A DNA stretch of 20,972 bases from NCBI GenBank assembly GCA_964475955.1, contig CAYYZY010000141.1, forward strand, positions 1 through 20,972, in the 5' to 3' direction. The translations under genes were made by a program, and so were the position numbers. Positions 6,471 through 14,156 of this stretch are shown in pieces (within the stretch, counting starts at the first letter, position 1; every line of letters begins with the position of its first letter). The stretch comes from DATKZH01 sp964475955. Its GTDB lineage: Bacteria > Planctomycetota > Planctomycetia > Pirellulales > Thermoguttaceae. A model generated the notes under the pieces. The model had not been told where the DNA came from. It saw only the letters and a list, made by a program, of their open reading frames with translations, and searched no databases.

Positions 6471-7979
6471 CTACGGATAGTCCTCGCCCGCCAGGCTCCT
6501 TTGGCACGAGGCGCGCCACGCTTCGAGCGTCGCCTTCATTCGGGCGACGACTTCCGGCTTCTCGGCCGCCAGGTCGTGCTTCTCGCCCGGGTCTTCGGCG
6601 AGGTCGAAGAGCTGAAATTCATCTTGCCCCCGGCCTTCGCGCCGATTGTTCCGCTGCGACTTCTTCTTGCGCTCCCGGGCGCGGACCAGCTTGTACCGGT
6701 TGTCGACCAGGGCCAACTGGCCGGCCGATTCGAATCCTATGGGGCGGGGCCGCTCCAGCGCCCGGCCTTCGATCAGCGGCAGCAGGCTGACGCCGTCGAT
6801 CGGCCGATCGTCGGGCAGGGCCAGGTCCAAAACGTCGAGCACCGTGGGGAGGTAGTCGCTGGTCGTGGCCGGCACGTCGGTCGCCGAGCCGGCTTCCACT
6901 CGGGCGGGCCATTCGAGGATCGCGGGTACGCGGATGCCACCCTCGAACAGGCTCCGCTTGCGTCCGCGCAGGGGGCCGGCCGACCCGGGCGCTTGGCCTT
7001 TCCGGCCCTCCGGCCCGTTGTCGCTTGCGTACCAGAACATGGTGTTCTCGGCGACCCCCAGCCGGCGCAGCTCCGCGCGCAGCCGGCCCATCTGCTCGTC
7101 GAGCGCCGTGATGCAACCGAAGTAGTGTTGGGCGTACTTGTCGAGCTCGGCGTAGCGACCGGTGTATTCGGGCCCGCTGACGACCGGCAGGTGCGGCGCG
7201 TGGAACCAAACCACGGCGAAGAAGGGCCTCCCCTGGTCCACCGCGTCGCGAAGGAAGGGGAGCACGCGGTCGACGATCACGCGGGAGTCGTCCCCGTCGA
7301 GGTTCTCGGTCGCCGGGGAGCCGTCGCTCAGGCGGTAGGGCTCGCGAAACGGCGTCGCGTCGGCCGGATCGGCGATCGGGTCCCACCAGGCGGAGAACTT
7401 CGCCGGGCCGATCATCGGGTCCCAGGTGGGCACCTTGGCCTCGGTGCTGAAGGCGACCTCGAAGCCGCTTTCCCACGGGGGTGAATAGGTCTCGACGACC
7501 GCCTTGCCCGCGCCGCGGTTGCGCGACGGGTCCTCCTTGCTCAACGTTCCCAGGTGCCACTTGCCGAAATGCCCCGTGGCGTAGCCCTCGGCCCGAAGCA
7601 GCTCGGCGAGCGTGATCTCCTCGGCGGGGAGATGGCCCACGTTGGCGTAGAAAACCCCATAGCGGAAAGGGTGCCGCCCGGTGAGGCAACTGCCCCGCGT
7701 GGGCGAGCAGACCGGCGCCTGGGCGTAGAAGCGGTGGAAGCGCAGGCCGGCGCGGGCCATGGCGTCGAGGTTCGGCGTTCGGGCCACCGGGTTGCCCATG
7801 TAGGTCGGATCGCCCCAACCCATGTCGTCGGCCATCGCCAGGATGACGTTGGGCCGTTCGGCCGGCGCCTGGCCGGCTCCTTCCCGTGCGGCGGCGGATC
7901 CGGCCGACACGGCGGCCAGGGCGGCGAGCAGTCGCAGCGCCCGCCACGTCAACACGAGCGGCTTCGGGAATCGGGCCAT
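6471..7979 (-). CDS. Secreted S1-family sulfatase
   Basis: 502 residues. Formylglycine-dependent sulfatases hydrolyse sulfate esters, in planctomycetes often on algal or animal polysaccharides. A signal peptide is present (hydrophobic run about 13-30, cleavage near AAA). The catalytic signature is C91-S-P-T-R followed by G-S-C-L-T-G-R, with Cys91 predicted to become formylglycine. Metal and sulfate ligands are visible: D51-D52 (MADDMGWGD), K140 and H142 (GHFGKWHLG), H260 (WFHAPH), D320-N321 (ASDNGPEG) and K341 (RGRKRSLFEGG). Length and motif order are complete. The ATG at 7979 has AAGGAG six bases upstream, so a longer frame running into the palindromes beyond 8090 is rejected. A promoter is placed at 8038-8066. 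The sulfated substrate cannot be told from sequence. No sulfatase-maturating enzyme lies nearby. Confidence 0.95.
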   Translation of the reverse strand: MARFPKPLVLTWRALRLLAALAAVSAGSAAAREGAGQAPAERPNVILAMADDMGWGDPTYMGNPVARTPNLDAMARAGLRFHRFYAQAPVCSPTRGSCLTGRHPFRYGVFYANVGHLPAEEITLAELLRAEGYATGHFGKWHLGTLSKEDPSRNRGAGKAVVETYSPPWESGFEVAFSTEAKVPTWDPMIGPAKFSAWWDPIADPADATPFREPYRLSDGSPATENLDGDDSRVIVDRVLPFLRDAVDQGRPFFAVVWFHAPHLPVVSGPEYTGRYAELDKYAQHYFGCITALDEQMGRLRAELRRLGVAENTMFWYASDNGPEGRKGQAPGSAGPLRGRKRSLFEGGIRVPAILEWPARVEAGSATDVPATTSDYLPTVLDVLDLALPDDRPIDGVSLLPLIEGRALERPRPIGFESAGQLALVDNRYKLVRARERKKKSQRNNRREGRGQDEFQLFDLAEDPGEKHDLAAEKPEVVARMKATLEAWRASCQRSLAGEDYP

Positions 7980-8037
7980 GGTGGGCTCCTTCTCTCGGAT
8001 GCGGCGAGTCGAGACCCCGGGCGCCGTGCCCACGCTC

Positions 8038-8066
8038 ATCGTAGTCGAGACGAAACGGCTTGTCGA
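8038..8066 (-). promoter_or_regulatory. Predicted sigma-70-type promoter of the sulfatase gene
   Basis: Minus strand TCGACA (8066-8061), 17-base spacer, TACGAT (8043-8038), about 60 bases before the ATG at 7979. The -35 matches the consensus at 5 of 6 positions and the -10 at 4 of 6. Confidence 0.5.
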
Positions 8067-8090
8067 CCGCGTCGCAGGACCGCAAGCGCC

Positions 8091-8233
8091 GTAGGGTGGG
8101 TCGAGGTACGAGACCCACGCGCATGGCTGGCAGAGTCGTGGCCACACTCCGTGTGCCGTGACGGGCGGACGGCACACGGAGTGTGCGTGTTACGGGAAGA
8201 TCCAAACGCGTGGGTCTCGTACCTCGACCCTAC
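8091..8233. repeat. Composite nested palindrome upstream of the sulfatase gene
   Basis: Outer arms: 8101-8121 and 8207-8227 are perfect 21-base inverted copies, and the similarity continues outward to 8091 and 8233 except for an extra TGGG on the left. Inner arms: CACACTCCGTGTGCCGT at 8143-8159 and its complement at 8169-8185, 17 of 17. The inner pair belongs to the same family as 9680-9738. No gene is seen in 7980-8283. Confidence 0.88.
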
Positions 8234-8283
8234 CGGCTCAGGCAGGGTGGTGCAACCGGGGCGGGTGCGGGGGGACGCGGAGT

Positions 8284-9627
8284 CTAGCCCGGGTGCCAAT
8301 CGTAGAGCTTGCCGTCCCGCTCGGCCGTTTCGCGCAGCAGTGCGGTCGGCTCCAGGCGCGGGCCGAGCGACTGGAGTGGCTCGAGCATGGCGAGGATGCG
8401 ATCCGCCCCGACAGAGTCGGCCCAGTAGAGGAGGCCGCCGCGGGCGCGGGGGAAGCCGAGGCCGAAGAGGACGGCCAGGTCGACGTCGGCCGGGTGGCGG
8501 ACCTTGCGCTCCTCCAAGAGGCGCGTCGCTTCGAGCACCATCGGCAGGATGAGCCGGTGGGTGATCGTCTCGGGGGTGAGCGGCTGCGGCTTGCGGCCCC
8601 ATTGGACGATGAGCGCGTCGACGGCCGGGTCGGGCCGGCCGGAGCCCTCCCAAGCGGTGCCCGTGTCGTAGGCGAAAAACCCGGCGCCCGACTTGCGCCC
8701 CAGCCGTTTCTTCTTGTACATCGTGATCAGAAGCGGCGAAGCCACGGTGCGGTCCGGGAACGCCTGCCACATCACGCGCCCGGCGTTCACGACCGTGTCG
8801 ATGCCGATCTCGTCGAGGATGCGCAAGGGGCCGATCGCCATGCCGAAGTCGGTGGCCGCCCGCTCGACCCGGTCGATCGCGGCGCCGTCCAACAGCAGGT
8901 CCATCGCCTCGATCAGGTAGGGGAAGAGCAGCCGGTTGACGAGGAAGGCCGGGCCGTCGTCGACGACGATCGGCATCTTTTGGATCCGCTTGGCGTGGCC
9001 CACCGCCGCGGCAATCGTGGCGTCGCTCGTCTCGGGCCCCCGAATGATTTCCACCAGCGACCGGTGCCGCACCGGGTGGAAGAAATGGATGCCGCAGAAC
9101 CGGTCCGGGCCGTCGACCCCCGAGGCCAACCGGCCGATGGGGATCGTCGACGTGTTCGAGGCCAGGATCGCCGCGGCGCCCAGGTGCGGCGCCAGTTGCC
9201 GGTAGACCTCGTGCTTGGCCGGCACCGTCTCGACGATCGATTCGAGCACCAGGTCGCACCGGGCGAAGTCGGCCGCGTCGTGCGCGGGCAGCACGAGCCG
9301 GCCGACCCGCTCCGCACACTCGCCCTCGCCCGCGTCGACCTGTTGGGCCAGCTCGGCTGCGATCCGCTCAGGGGCGGCTGAAAGCGCGGCCGGATCGGCG
9401 TCGGCGATCACCACCGGGAGGTCGGCCTTCACGTGGGTCGCCGCGATCGCCGTGCCCATCATGCCCGCGCCGACGATGCCCACCGAGCGGATCGGCCGCG
9501 GCCCGGCGGCGACCTCGACGCCCGGGTCGCGCCGGTTCCTCTCCACGAGCCACTCGACGTGGCGCCGGGCGCGCCGTTCGGGCGGATCAGCCTCAGCGGA
9601 TGGACCGTTCGTTGCCAACGTTTTCAT
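8284..9627 (-). CDS. 3-hydroxyacyl-CoA dehydrogenase (NAD-binding and C-terminal domains, no hydratase domain)
   Basis: 447 residues. It should catalyse NAD-dependent oxidation of 3-hydroxyacyl-CoA to 3-ketoacyl-CoA in fatty-acid beta-oxidation. The Rossmann motif is G53-A-G-M-M-G58 with D76 as the acidic NAD-ribose ligand. Further family markers are S157-N158 (ASNTSTIPI), the catalytic H181 in HFFHPV with E193 (LVEII), N231, and the KRLGRKSGAGFF motif that begins the C-terminal domain; a second C-terminal domain copy follows to the end. In FadB/FadJ this unit follows an enoyl-CoA hydratase domain that is missing here. The first 47 residues resemble a linker, which may mean descent from such a fusion. 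AGGAG abuts the ATG at 9627 with no spacer, an unusual arrangement, so the true start could be slightly downstream. It ends a minus-strand run of three genes, but the gap upstream holds a strong hairpin. Confidence 0.92.
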   Translation of the reverse strand: MKTLATNGPSAEADPPERRARRHVEWLVERNRRDPGVEVAAGPRPIRSVGIVGAGMMGTAIAATHVKADLPVVIADADPAALSAAPERIAAELAQQVDAGEGECAERVGRLVLPAHDAADFARCDLVLESIVETVPAKHEVYRQLAPHLGAAAILASNTSTIPIGRLASGVDGPDRFCGIHFFHPVRHRSLVEIIRGPETSDATIAAAVGHAKRIQKMPIVVDDGPAFLVNRLLFPYLIEAMDLLLDGAAIDRVERAATDFGMAIGPLRILDEIGIDTVVNAGRVMWQAFPDRTVASPLLITMYKKKRLGRKSGAGFFAYDTGTAWEGSGRPDPAVDALIVQWGRKPQPLTPETITHRLILPMVLEATRLLEERKVRHPADVDLAVLFGLGFPRARGGLLYWADSVGADRILAMLEPLQSLGPRLEPTALLRETAERDGKLYDWHPG

Positions 9628-9679
9628 CTCCTGCAAACTAGCGGGGCTATGGTCCGCCGAAGAACAGTCCCCGGTTTCC

Positions 9680-9738
9680 GTAGCAGGCACACTCCGTGTG
9701 CCGTCCGCCGCCCGCGGCACACGGAGTGTGCCTGCTAC
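9680..9738. repeat. Perfect 24-bp inverted repeat, CACACTCCGTGTGCC family
   Basis: Arms 9680-9703 and 9715-9738 are perfect reverse complements over 24 bases, with an 11-base loop. The core CACACTCCGTGTGCCG is shared with the inner pair at 8143-8185. It lies in the 144-base gap between the HEAT lipoprotein and the dehydrogenase gene and could act as a transcript-stabilising or attenuating hairpin. Confidence 0.92.
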
Positions 9739-9771
9739 GCCGCTCATGCGGAAGCTCTTCTCGGGGCGCTC

Positions 9772-12033
9772 CTAATGGGGTTGCCGGTTCCACTCCTTCC
9801 AACTCTCGATGCGCTCGGCGGTATCCAGGGGTCTTTCGCCGGGGGCCGCGGCGACCTCGCGCCCGGTGACGCGGGGGAGTGCCTCGAGGGCGGCCTCGCG
9901 GATGGCGTGTCGATCGTCGAGCAAGCGGACCAGCGAGGGCGCGAAGCTCGGGTCGGCGATCTCGCCCATGGCCGCCGCCACCTCACGGCGCACCGCATGG
10001 TTGCCGGAGTAGGAGAGCCGTTCGAGGGCGGCCGGGCCCGCGGGATCGCCCAGGCGGCAAAGGGCGATGGCCGCTTCGAGCCGGACCAGCTCCTCCCGCG
10101 CCAAAAGCAGCCGTTCGATGGGCCCGGTGTCGCGGAGCCGACCCGGGGCCGCCAACGCCCGGACCGCCGCGCGCACGACCGTGGGGCTCTCGTCGTCGAG
10201 CAGGGGCATAAGCACGTATGCGTGATTCCGGTTCGGGCCCCAATGGGCCGCCAGGTGCCGGCACGCCGAGCGGCGGACCTCGGGCGACACGTGGCGCGTC
10301 GCCGCGTAGGCCAGCCGAATCGCCGGCTCGCCCGGGTCGTCGGCCACGGCCTCCAGCACGCTCTGGCAGACCAACTGGTCGGTCTCGGCCAGGGTCAGCG
10401 AGACGAGTCGTTCGGTGGTCGCCGCAGACAGGGGGTGCTTTTCTGCCAGGCGGGCCAATTGCCCGGCGGCCCGGCGGCGGAGCGTCACCTCGTCGGAAGC
10501 GAGCCGGTCCAGCGCGCGGGCGATTGCCTCGGCATCCGCGGATGCGTCGCCGGACCGAACCGCCGCCGTGCGCGGTCCGGCGGCCACTGTGGGCGCGACG
10601 CCAATTTCGGCCTCCAACAGCCGCTCGAGCCGGCCAAGCACTTCGTCGCGGCGTTCGGCGGGGCCGTCGTAAGGGAAGTCGGCCGCCGGCTCCCAGAGCG
10701 CCGCCAGCGCGGTGCTCGCCCGCTTCCGCGATTGGTAACCGGTCGTACCCATGGCGGCGAGCAGGATAGGCCCGGCCTGTTCGAGCGGCCAGCGGGCCAC
10801 CGAAGCGATCGTCTGTTGGCGGACCATCGAGCAGGGGTCTTCGATCAACTGCCGGGCGACGGCCACCGCGGCCCCGGCCGGGCGACTCGCGAGCGACCGG
10901 GCCACTTCCCGGCGAACGCGCCACGACTTGTCGGCCGCGGCGCCGAGGACGGCCGACTCCTCGCCCGCGGCCGCCAGGGCCGATACGGCACGGGCCCGGG
11001 TCACCTCGCCCGGGTCGTCGAGCAATGGCCCCAGTGCCGCGCGAGCCCCTTCCCCGCCCCATTCGCCCAACGCGGCGATCGCGGCGGTTCGGACCTGGAA
11101 GTCGGAGTCGTCGAGCGCGGCCGTGAGGTAGTCGAGCGCCTGCGGAGGACGCCGGCGCGCGAGGCACGCCAACGCGGCCGCGCGTACCCGGGGATCGGTA
11201 TCGGCGCGCAGGTCGATTGCCTCGGCGGGGAGCGGCCCGTGCCGGCCCCGGGCCCACGCCTCCACGGCCGCGAGGCGGACTTCGGCGGCCGGGCTGCGAA
11301 GCGCCGCCGTGAACCGGAAATCGTCGCCCGGATCGACGTGCCTCGCCAGCCCCCGAATCAACTCCGCGTGCAGCTCCGGGACCGGGTGTTTCGCGGCGTC
11401 GCCGCCCGGACCGCCCTCATGGGCGTACTGGTCGATCAGCTCGCGAAGCGACTCGACGGGCGACGGCTCGCCGAGCGTCCCCAGTGCCTCGGCGGCGGCC
11501 CGGCGGATCGGCAGCTCCAGGTGCGGGGTGCGCACGGCCTCGGCCAGTTGCCCGATGCCCGATCCGTCGTCGAGCCGAGCCAGGGCGATGGCCGCGTTGG
11601 CGGCCACGACCGGATCGCGGTCGTCGAGCCATGCGCGCAGGTCGGGGGCTCGAAGGTCGGGCCGCGCGATGAGATCGTCGAGGTCGGGATAGCGCCAGCG
11701 GAGCACCCCGTGGCCGGGCGACGCTTCCACCGCCGGTCCCGTCCGTTTGAGCGTGCGAATCCACCCGTTGCGGGCGAGGACGCCGCGCGTGCCGTGGGGG
11801 GGTTCGGGAGCGGGGCTGTCCGACGGAGCAGCGGCCGGTGCGTCGGCCGCGTGGGACGGGGCGTCGGCGGCGTGCTGGGGGACGAGCAGCCGCGAGGGCC
11901 GCCCGGTGAAGAACCGATTGCAACCGGCCGTCAGGCTCGCCAACAGCGAGGCGACCAGGGCCGCGCGCACCGCGGCGCGCGGGGCGCGGGTCGAACCGTC
12001 GGGCAAATCCGTTTGCCGGCTTGCGAGTGGCAT
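9772..12033 (-). CDS. HEAT-repeat lipoprotein
   Basis: 753 residues. The N-terminus has a lipoprotein signal peptide with lipobox L-T-A-G-C38, so the mature protein should be membrane-anchored after lipidation. Residues about 40-85 are a Pro/Ala-rich linker. From about 115 to 735 the chain is a long series of HEAT-like helical repeats of about 30 residues (recurring patterns such as DDRDPVVAANAAIALARL, VRLAAVEAWARG, VRAAALACLARR, VRTAAIAALGEWG, IREAALEALPRV), giving an alpha-solenoid scaffold for protein binding. No catalytic motif is seen. The start at 12033 has no good ribosome site; GTG codons a little downstream, before the hydrophobic stretch, are alternatives. It lies 135 bases downstream of the exported protein at 12169-13908 on the same strand and probably belongs with it functionally. 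The frame opposite, also long and open, is a GC artefact. Confidence 0.9.
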   Translation of the reverse strand: MPLASRQTDLPDGSTRAPRAAVRAALVASLLASLTAGCNRFFTGRPSRLLVPQHAADAPSHAADAPAAAPSDSPAPEPPHGTRGVLARNGWIRTLKRTGPAVEASPGHGVLRWRYPDLDDLIARPDLRAPDLRAWLDDRDPVVAANAAIALARLDDGSGIGQLAEAVRTPHLELPIRRAAAEALGTLGEPSPVESLRELIDQYAHEGGPGGDAAKHPVPELHAELIRGLARHVDPGDDFRFTAALRSPAAEVRLAAVEAWARGRHGPLPAEAIDLRADTDPRVRAAALACLARRRPPQALDYLTAALDDSDFQVRTAAIAALGEWGGEGARAALGPLLDDPGEVTRARAVSALAAAGEESAVLGAAADKSWRVRREVARSLASRPAGAAVAVARQLIEDPCSMVRQQTIASVARWPLEQAGPILLAAMGTTGYQSRKRASTALAALWEPAADFPYDGPAERRDEVLGRLERLLEAEIGVAPTVAAGPRTAAVRSGDASADAEAIARALDRLASDEVTLRRRAAGQLARLAEKHPLSAATTERLVSLTLAETDQLVCQSVLEAVADDPGEPAIRLAYAATRHVSPEVRRSACRHLAAHWGPNRNHAYVLMPLLDDESPTVVRAAVRALAAPGRLRDTGPIERLLLAREELVRLEAAIALCRLGDPAGPAALERLSYSGNHAVRREVAAAMGEIADPSFAPSLVRLLDDRHAIREAALEALPRVTGREVAAAPGERPLDTAERIESWKEWNRQPH

Positions 12034-12168
12034 CGAAGCGTGTCGGTGGGAGGTGTCGGTCGAACGTCCTTGTGTCGCCGAACGCCCGGGGCGGCCGCGC
12101 CTCGGGGAAGCGCACGGTATTTCCGCAAACGCGGCTTCCCGGTCCGTCGGTGCCGGCCTTCCGGGAAT

Positions 12169-13908
12169 CTACGGGTTGCCGGCCGGGGCCTTGGCGGCCG
12201 GTTTGGCCGGCGCCTTCGTGGTCGGGGTCTTCGTGGCGGGTGGCTTCGCCGCCGGCTTGGCGGCGGCTTTCCCGGCTGGCCCGGGGGGTGCCTTCGCAGG
12301 GGGCGCGGCCTCTTCGTCGGCCGGGGGTTCGGTCGTCTCGGGCTCCTCGTCTTCCGGGGGCGCGCCTTTGGCCAAGGCCGCGGTCAGCTTCTTGAGCAGG
12401 TCCCCGAGTTTTTCGCGGAGGGTCTCGCGGTCGAGCACCTCTTCGTCGTCCCTCGGCGTGTCGCAGCCGGCCGAGAGGCCACGCACGCGGTCGAGGACGC
12501 CTTGGATCAACTCGTTGTCGGTATCGGGCGGCCCGGCGGCCAGGCCGGCGACGCCCGTCGAAGGCAGCGTACCCTCTTCCAGCGTGGCACGGCCTCTCAG
12601 GTCCATCCCCGTCAGGGCGAATACGACCGATTCGAGCCGGGCCTTCAGCCGCCGTCGATTCGCCTGGGTCTGGTCTTCCTTCTCCTCCTCTTTCGGCCTG
12701 CCGTACATGCCGCCGGGCATGCCCGACCCGCCGTACATATCGTCCTCCTGGTACTCTGGACCGCCCATCGGCATCATGCCCGAGCCCGGCTCCATTCCGG
12801 AGCCCATATCCATCATGCCGCCCATCCCGCGGCGGCCCTTCCGCGCGCGCTGCTCCCGTTCGGCGTCGAGATCGAGTTGCTCGAACTCCTCGAGGCAGGC
12901 GTCGGAGGCGAGCCCGCCCAGGGCCCCCGTCAACTTCCACGGGTCGAGGCCGTGGTCGGCGGGGTACGTCAGGCTGCCGAGGGCCTTGGCCGCCGCGCAG
13001 CGGACGAGCAGGTCGTCTTCATGGTCGTCGACGATCGCCGTCAAGGTGTCGACCGCGGCGGCGGTCTGCGGCCCGAGGTCCTCCAAGGCCCCAAGCGTGT
13101 CGATCGCCCGGGCCCGCAACCAGGCTTGGCCTTCGGGCGAACGGCCGGGGGCCGTCTTGGTTTGGGCAAGCGTGAGCAGCGCCGGCACGAGCTCTTCGTT
13201 GCGGAACTGCGCGTCGCCGATACCGATTTGGGCGTGCCGGTAGAGCCCCAACATCGCCGCGAAACGGATGGCGTCGTGCTGGTCGGCGTCGGTCAGCGCG
13301 GCCAGGAGCATGGGCCGGGCCTCGGGGAAGGGCTCCGGCGCGTCCGACACGCTGGGGGCCTCTTCCGCGTTCAACTCGCCGATACAGAGCATGGCGTTGC
13401 AGCGCGAGGCCGGATAGAATTGCTCGTTGGCCGCCATCTGGCGCAGGTAGTCGAACGCCAACGCGCGGAGCGCGTCGTGGGCCGCCGTGCCGCTTGCCAG
13501 GCGCAGCTCGTTGCGGAGTTCTTTGCGATAATCGCGAACCTCGCTCAAATGGTCGGCCTTCGTCCATCGGGCCAGTCCGTAGTCCTTGTAGTACTGTTCG
13601 AACGTGGCACGATCGCCCTCGGCCACCTCGCCCGCGCGAAGCATCCGCTGTACCTCCAACCGGGTCTTGCGCCGCAGCTCCTCATTGACCGAGATCTCCC
13701 GGTAGCCGCCTTTGCCGGGGATAGTACCCTTCCACGCGATGCCTTCGAGCGCGGGCGTGACCTTCGGCTCGGCCTTTTCTTCCGGCTCGGCAGCCTGGGC
13801 GGACGCCGCCGCCACCGTCAACACGGCGACCACGGCGATCGCGCGAGAGATCGTCCCGACCGACCGCCGGACCACGAGACCGAACCGAGGGCGTGATGGA
13901 GTGCGCAT
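12169..13908 (-). CDS. Exported helical-repeat protein with Met/Gly-rich segment and Lys/Ala/Pro tail
   Basis: 579 residues, function unknown. A twin-Arg-containing N-terminus and hydrophobic run (about 20-38) form a signal peptide with likely cleavage at AQA (about 39). Residues 50-350 are mostly helical, with HEAT-like stretches (VRCAAAKALGSL; ARAIDTLGALEDLG). About residues 356-406 form an unusual Met/Gly-rich segment (GMGGMMDMGSGM, MPGGMYGRP). A further helical part follows, and the last 50 or so residues are a low-complexity tail of Ala, Pro and Lys (KAAAKPAAKPPATKTPTTKA) resembling histone H1-like tails, although this protein looks exported. No enzyme motif was recognised. A divergent promoter at 13961-13990 serves it, and the HEAT lipoprotein follows downstream. 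The start at 13908 fits the signal peptide; no strong ribosome site is visible. Confidence 0.82.
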   Translation of the reverse strand: MRTPSRPRFGLVVRRSVGTISRAIAVVAVLTVAAASAQAAEPEEKAEPKVTPALEGIAWKGTIPGKGGYREISVNEELRRKTRLEVQRMLRAGEVAEGDRATFEQYYKDYGLARWTKADHLSEVRDYRKELRNELRLASGTAAHDALRALAFDYLRQMAANEQFYPASRCNAMLCIGELNAEEAPSVSDAPEPFPEARPMLLAALTDADQHDAIRFAAMLGLYRHAQIGIGDAQFRNEELVPALLTLAQTKTAPGRSPEGQAWLRARAIDTLGALEDLGPQTAAAVDTLTAIVDDHEDDLLVRCAAAKALGSLTYPADHGLDPWKLTGALGGLASDACLEEFEQLDLDAEREQRARKGRRGMGGMMDMGSGMEPGSGMMPMGGPEYQEDDMYGGSGMPGGMYGRPKEEEKEDQTQANRRRLKARLESVVFALTGMDLRGRATLEEGTLPSTGVAGLAAGPPDTDNELIQGVLDRVRGLSAGCDTPRDDEEVLDRETLREKLGDLLKKLTAALAKGAPPEDEEPETTEPPADEEAAPPAKAPPGPAGKAAAKPAAKPPATKTPTTKAPAKPAAKAPAGNP

Positions 13909-13960
13909 GGGACTACTCTGCTCCGTGGCCGAATGGCAAGTGGGGAAACCTACACCATTT

Positions 13961-13990
13961 ATGCTAACCGGGGGACCCGATCGGTGTCAA
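13961..13990 (-). promoter_or_regulatory. Predicted promoter of the exported helical-repeat gene
   Basis: On the minus strand a perfect TTGACA (13990-13985) and TAGCAT (13966-13961) are separated by 18 bases, about 50 bases before the ATG at 13908. Confidence 0.6.
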
Positions 13991-14014
13991 GCGATCTCAG
14001 CGACCTTGTGCCCT

Positions 14015-14043
14015 TTGACAGCACCCCCGCCGATACGTAGAGT
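14015..14043 (+). promoter_or_regulatory. Predicted promoter of the deacetylase-family gene
   Basis: Perfect TTGACA (14015-14020), 17-base spacer, TAGAGT (14038-14043). Transcription would begin near 14050, which rules out the in-frame ATG at 14043 and favours the start at 14157. The -35 boxes of the two divergent promoters are only 24 bases apart. Confidence 0.6.
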
Positions 14044-14156
14044 TGGAGTATGAACCCGGCCGTTGGACCCCAATGAAGCACGTTCGGGCCGGCGTTTTAC
14101 TTCCCCGGGACTCGGGTGTTTCCTGGGACTCCGATGACGCAGAGAAATCGGCGGCG

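Noticed and set aside
6619..8205. A 528-residue minus-strand frame through the sulfatase
   Set aside because: It is a frame shadow of the sulfatase, with no signal peptide or motif; the sulfatase frame has all catalytic residues.
8091..8233. Insertion sequence or transposon ends
   Set aside because: There is no transposase frame between the arms, the arms are too close together, and no target-site duplication could be seen.
9433..13896. A 1,487-residue open frame on the plus strand opposite the dehydrogenase and HEAT genes
   Set aside because: It is antisense to three genes with clear domain or signal-peptide evidence. Its translation is Gly/Arg/Val-rich without any family pattern, an expected effect of high third-position GC.
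14043..14156. N-terminal extension of the deacetylase-family protein
   Set aside because: The upstream ATG coincides with the predicted -10 element and the added residues do not match the family; the start at 14157 fits conserved N-termini.
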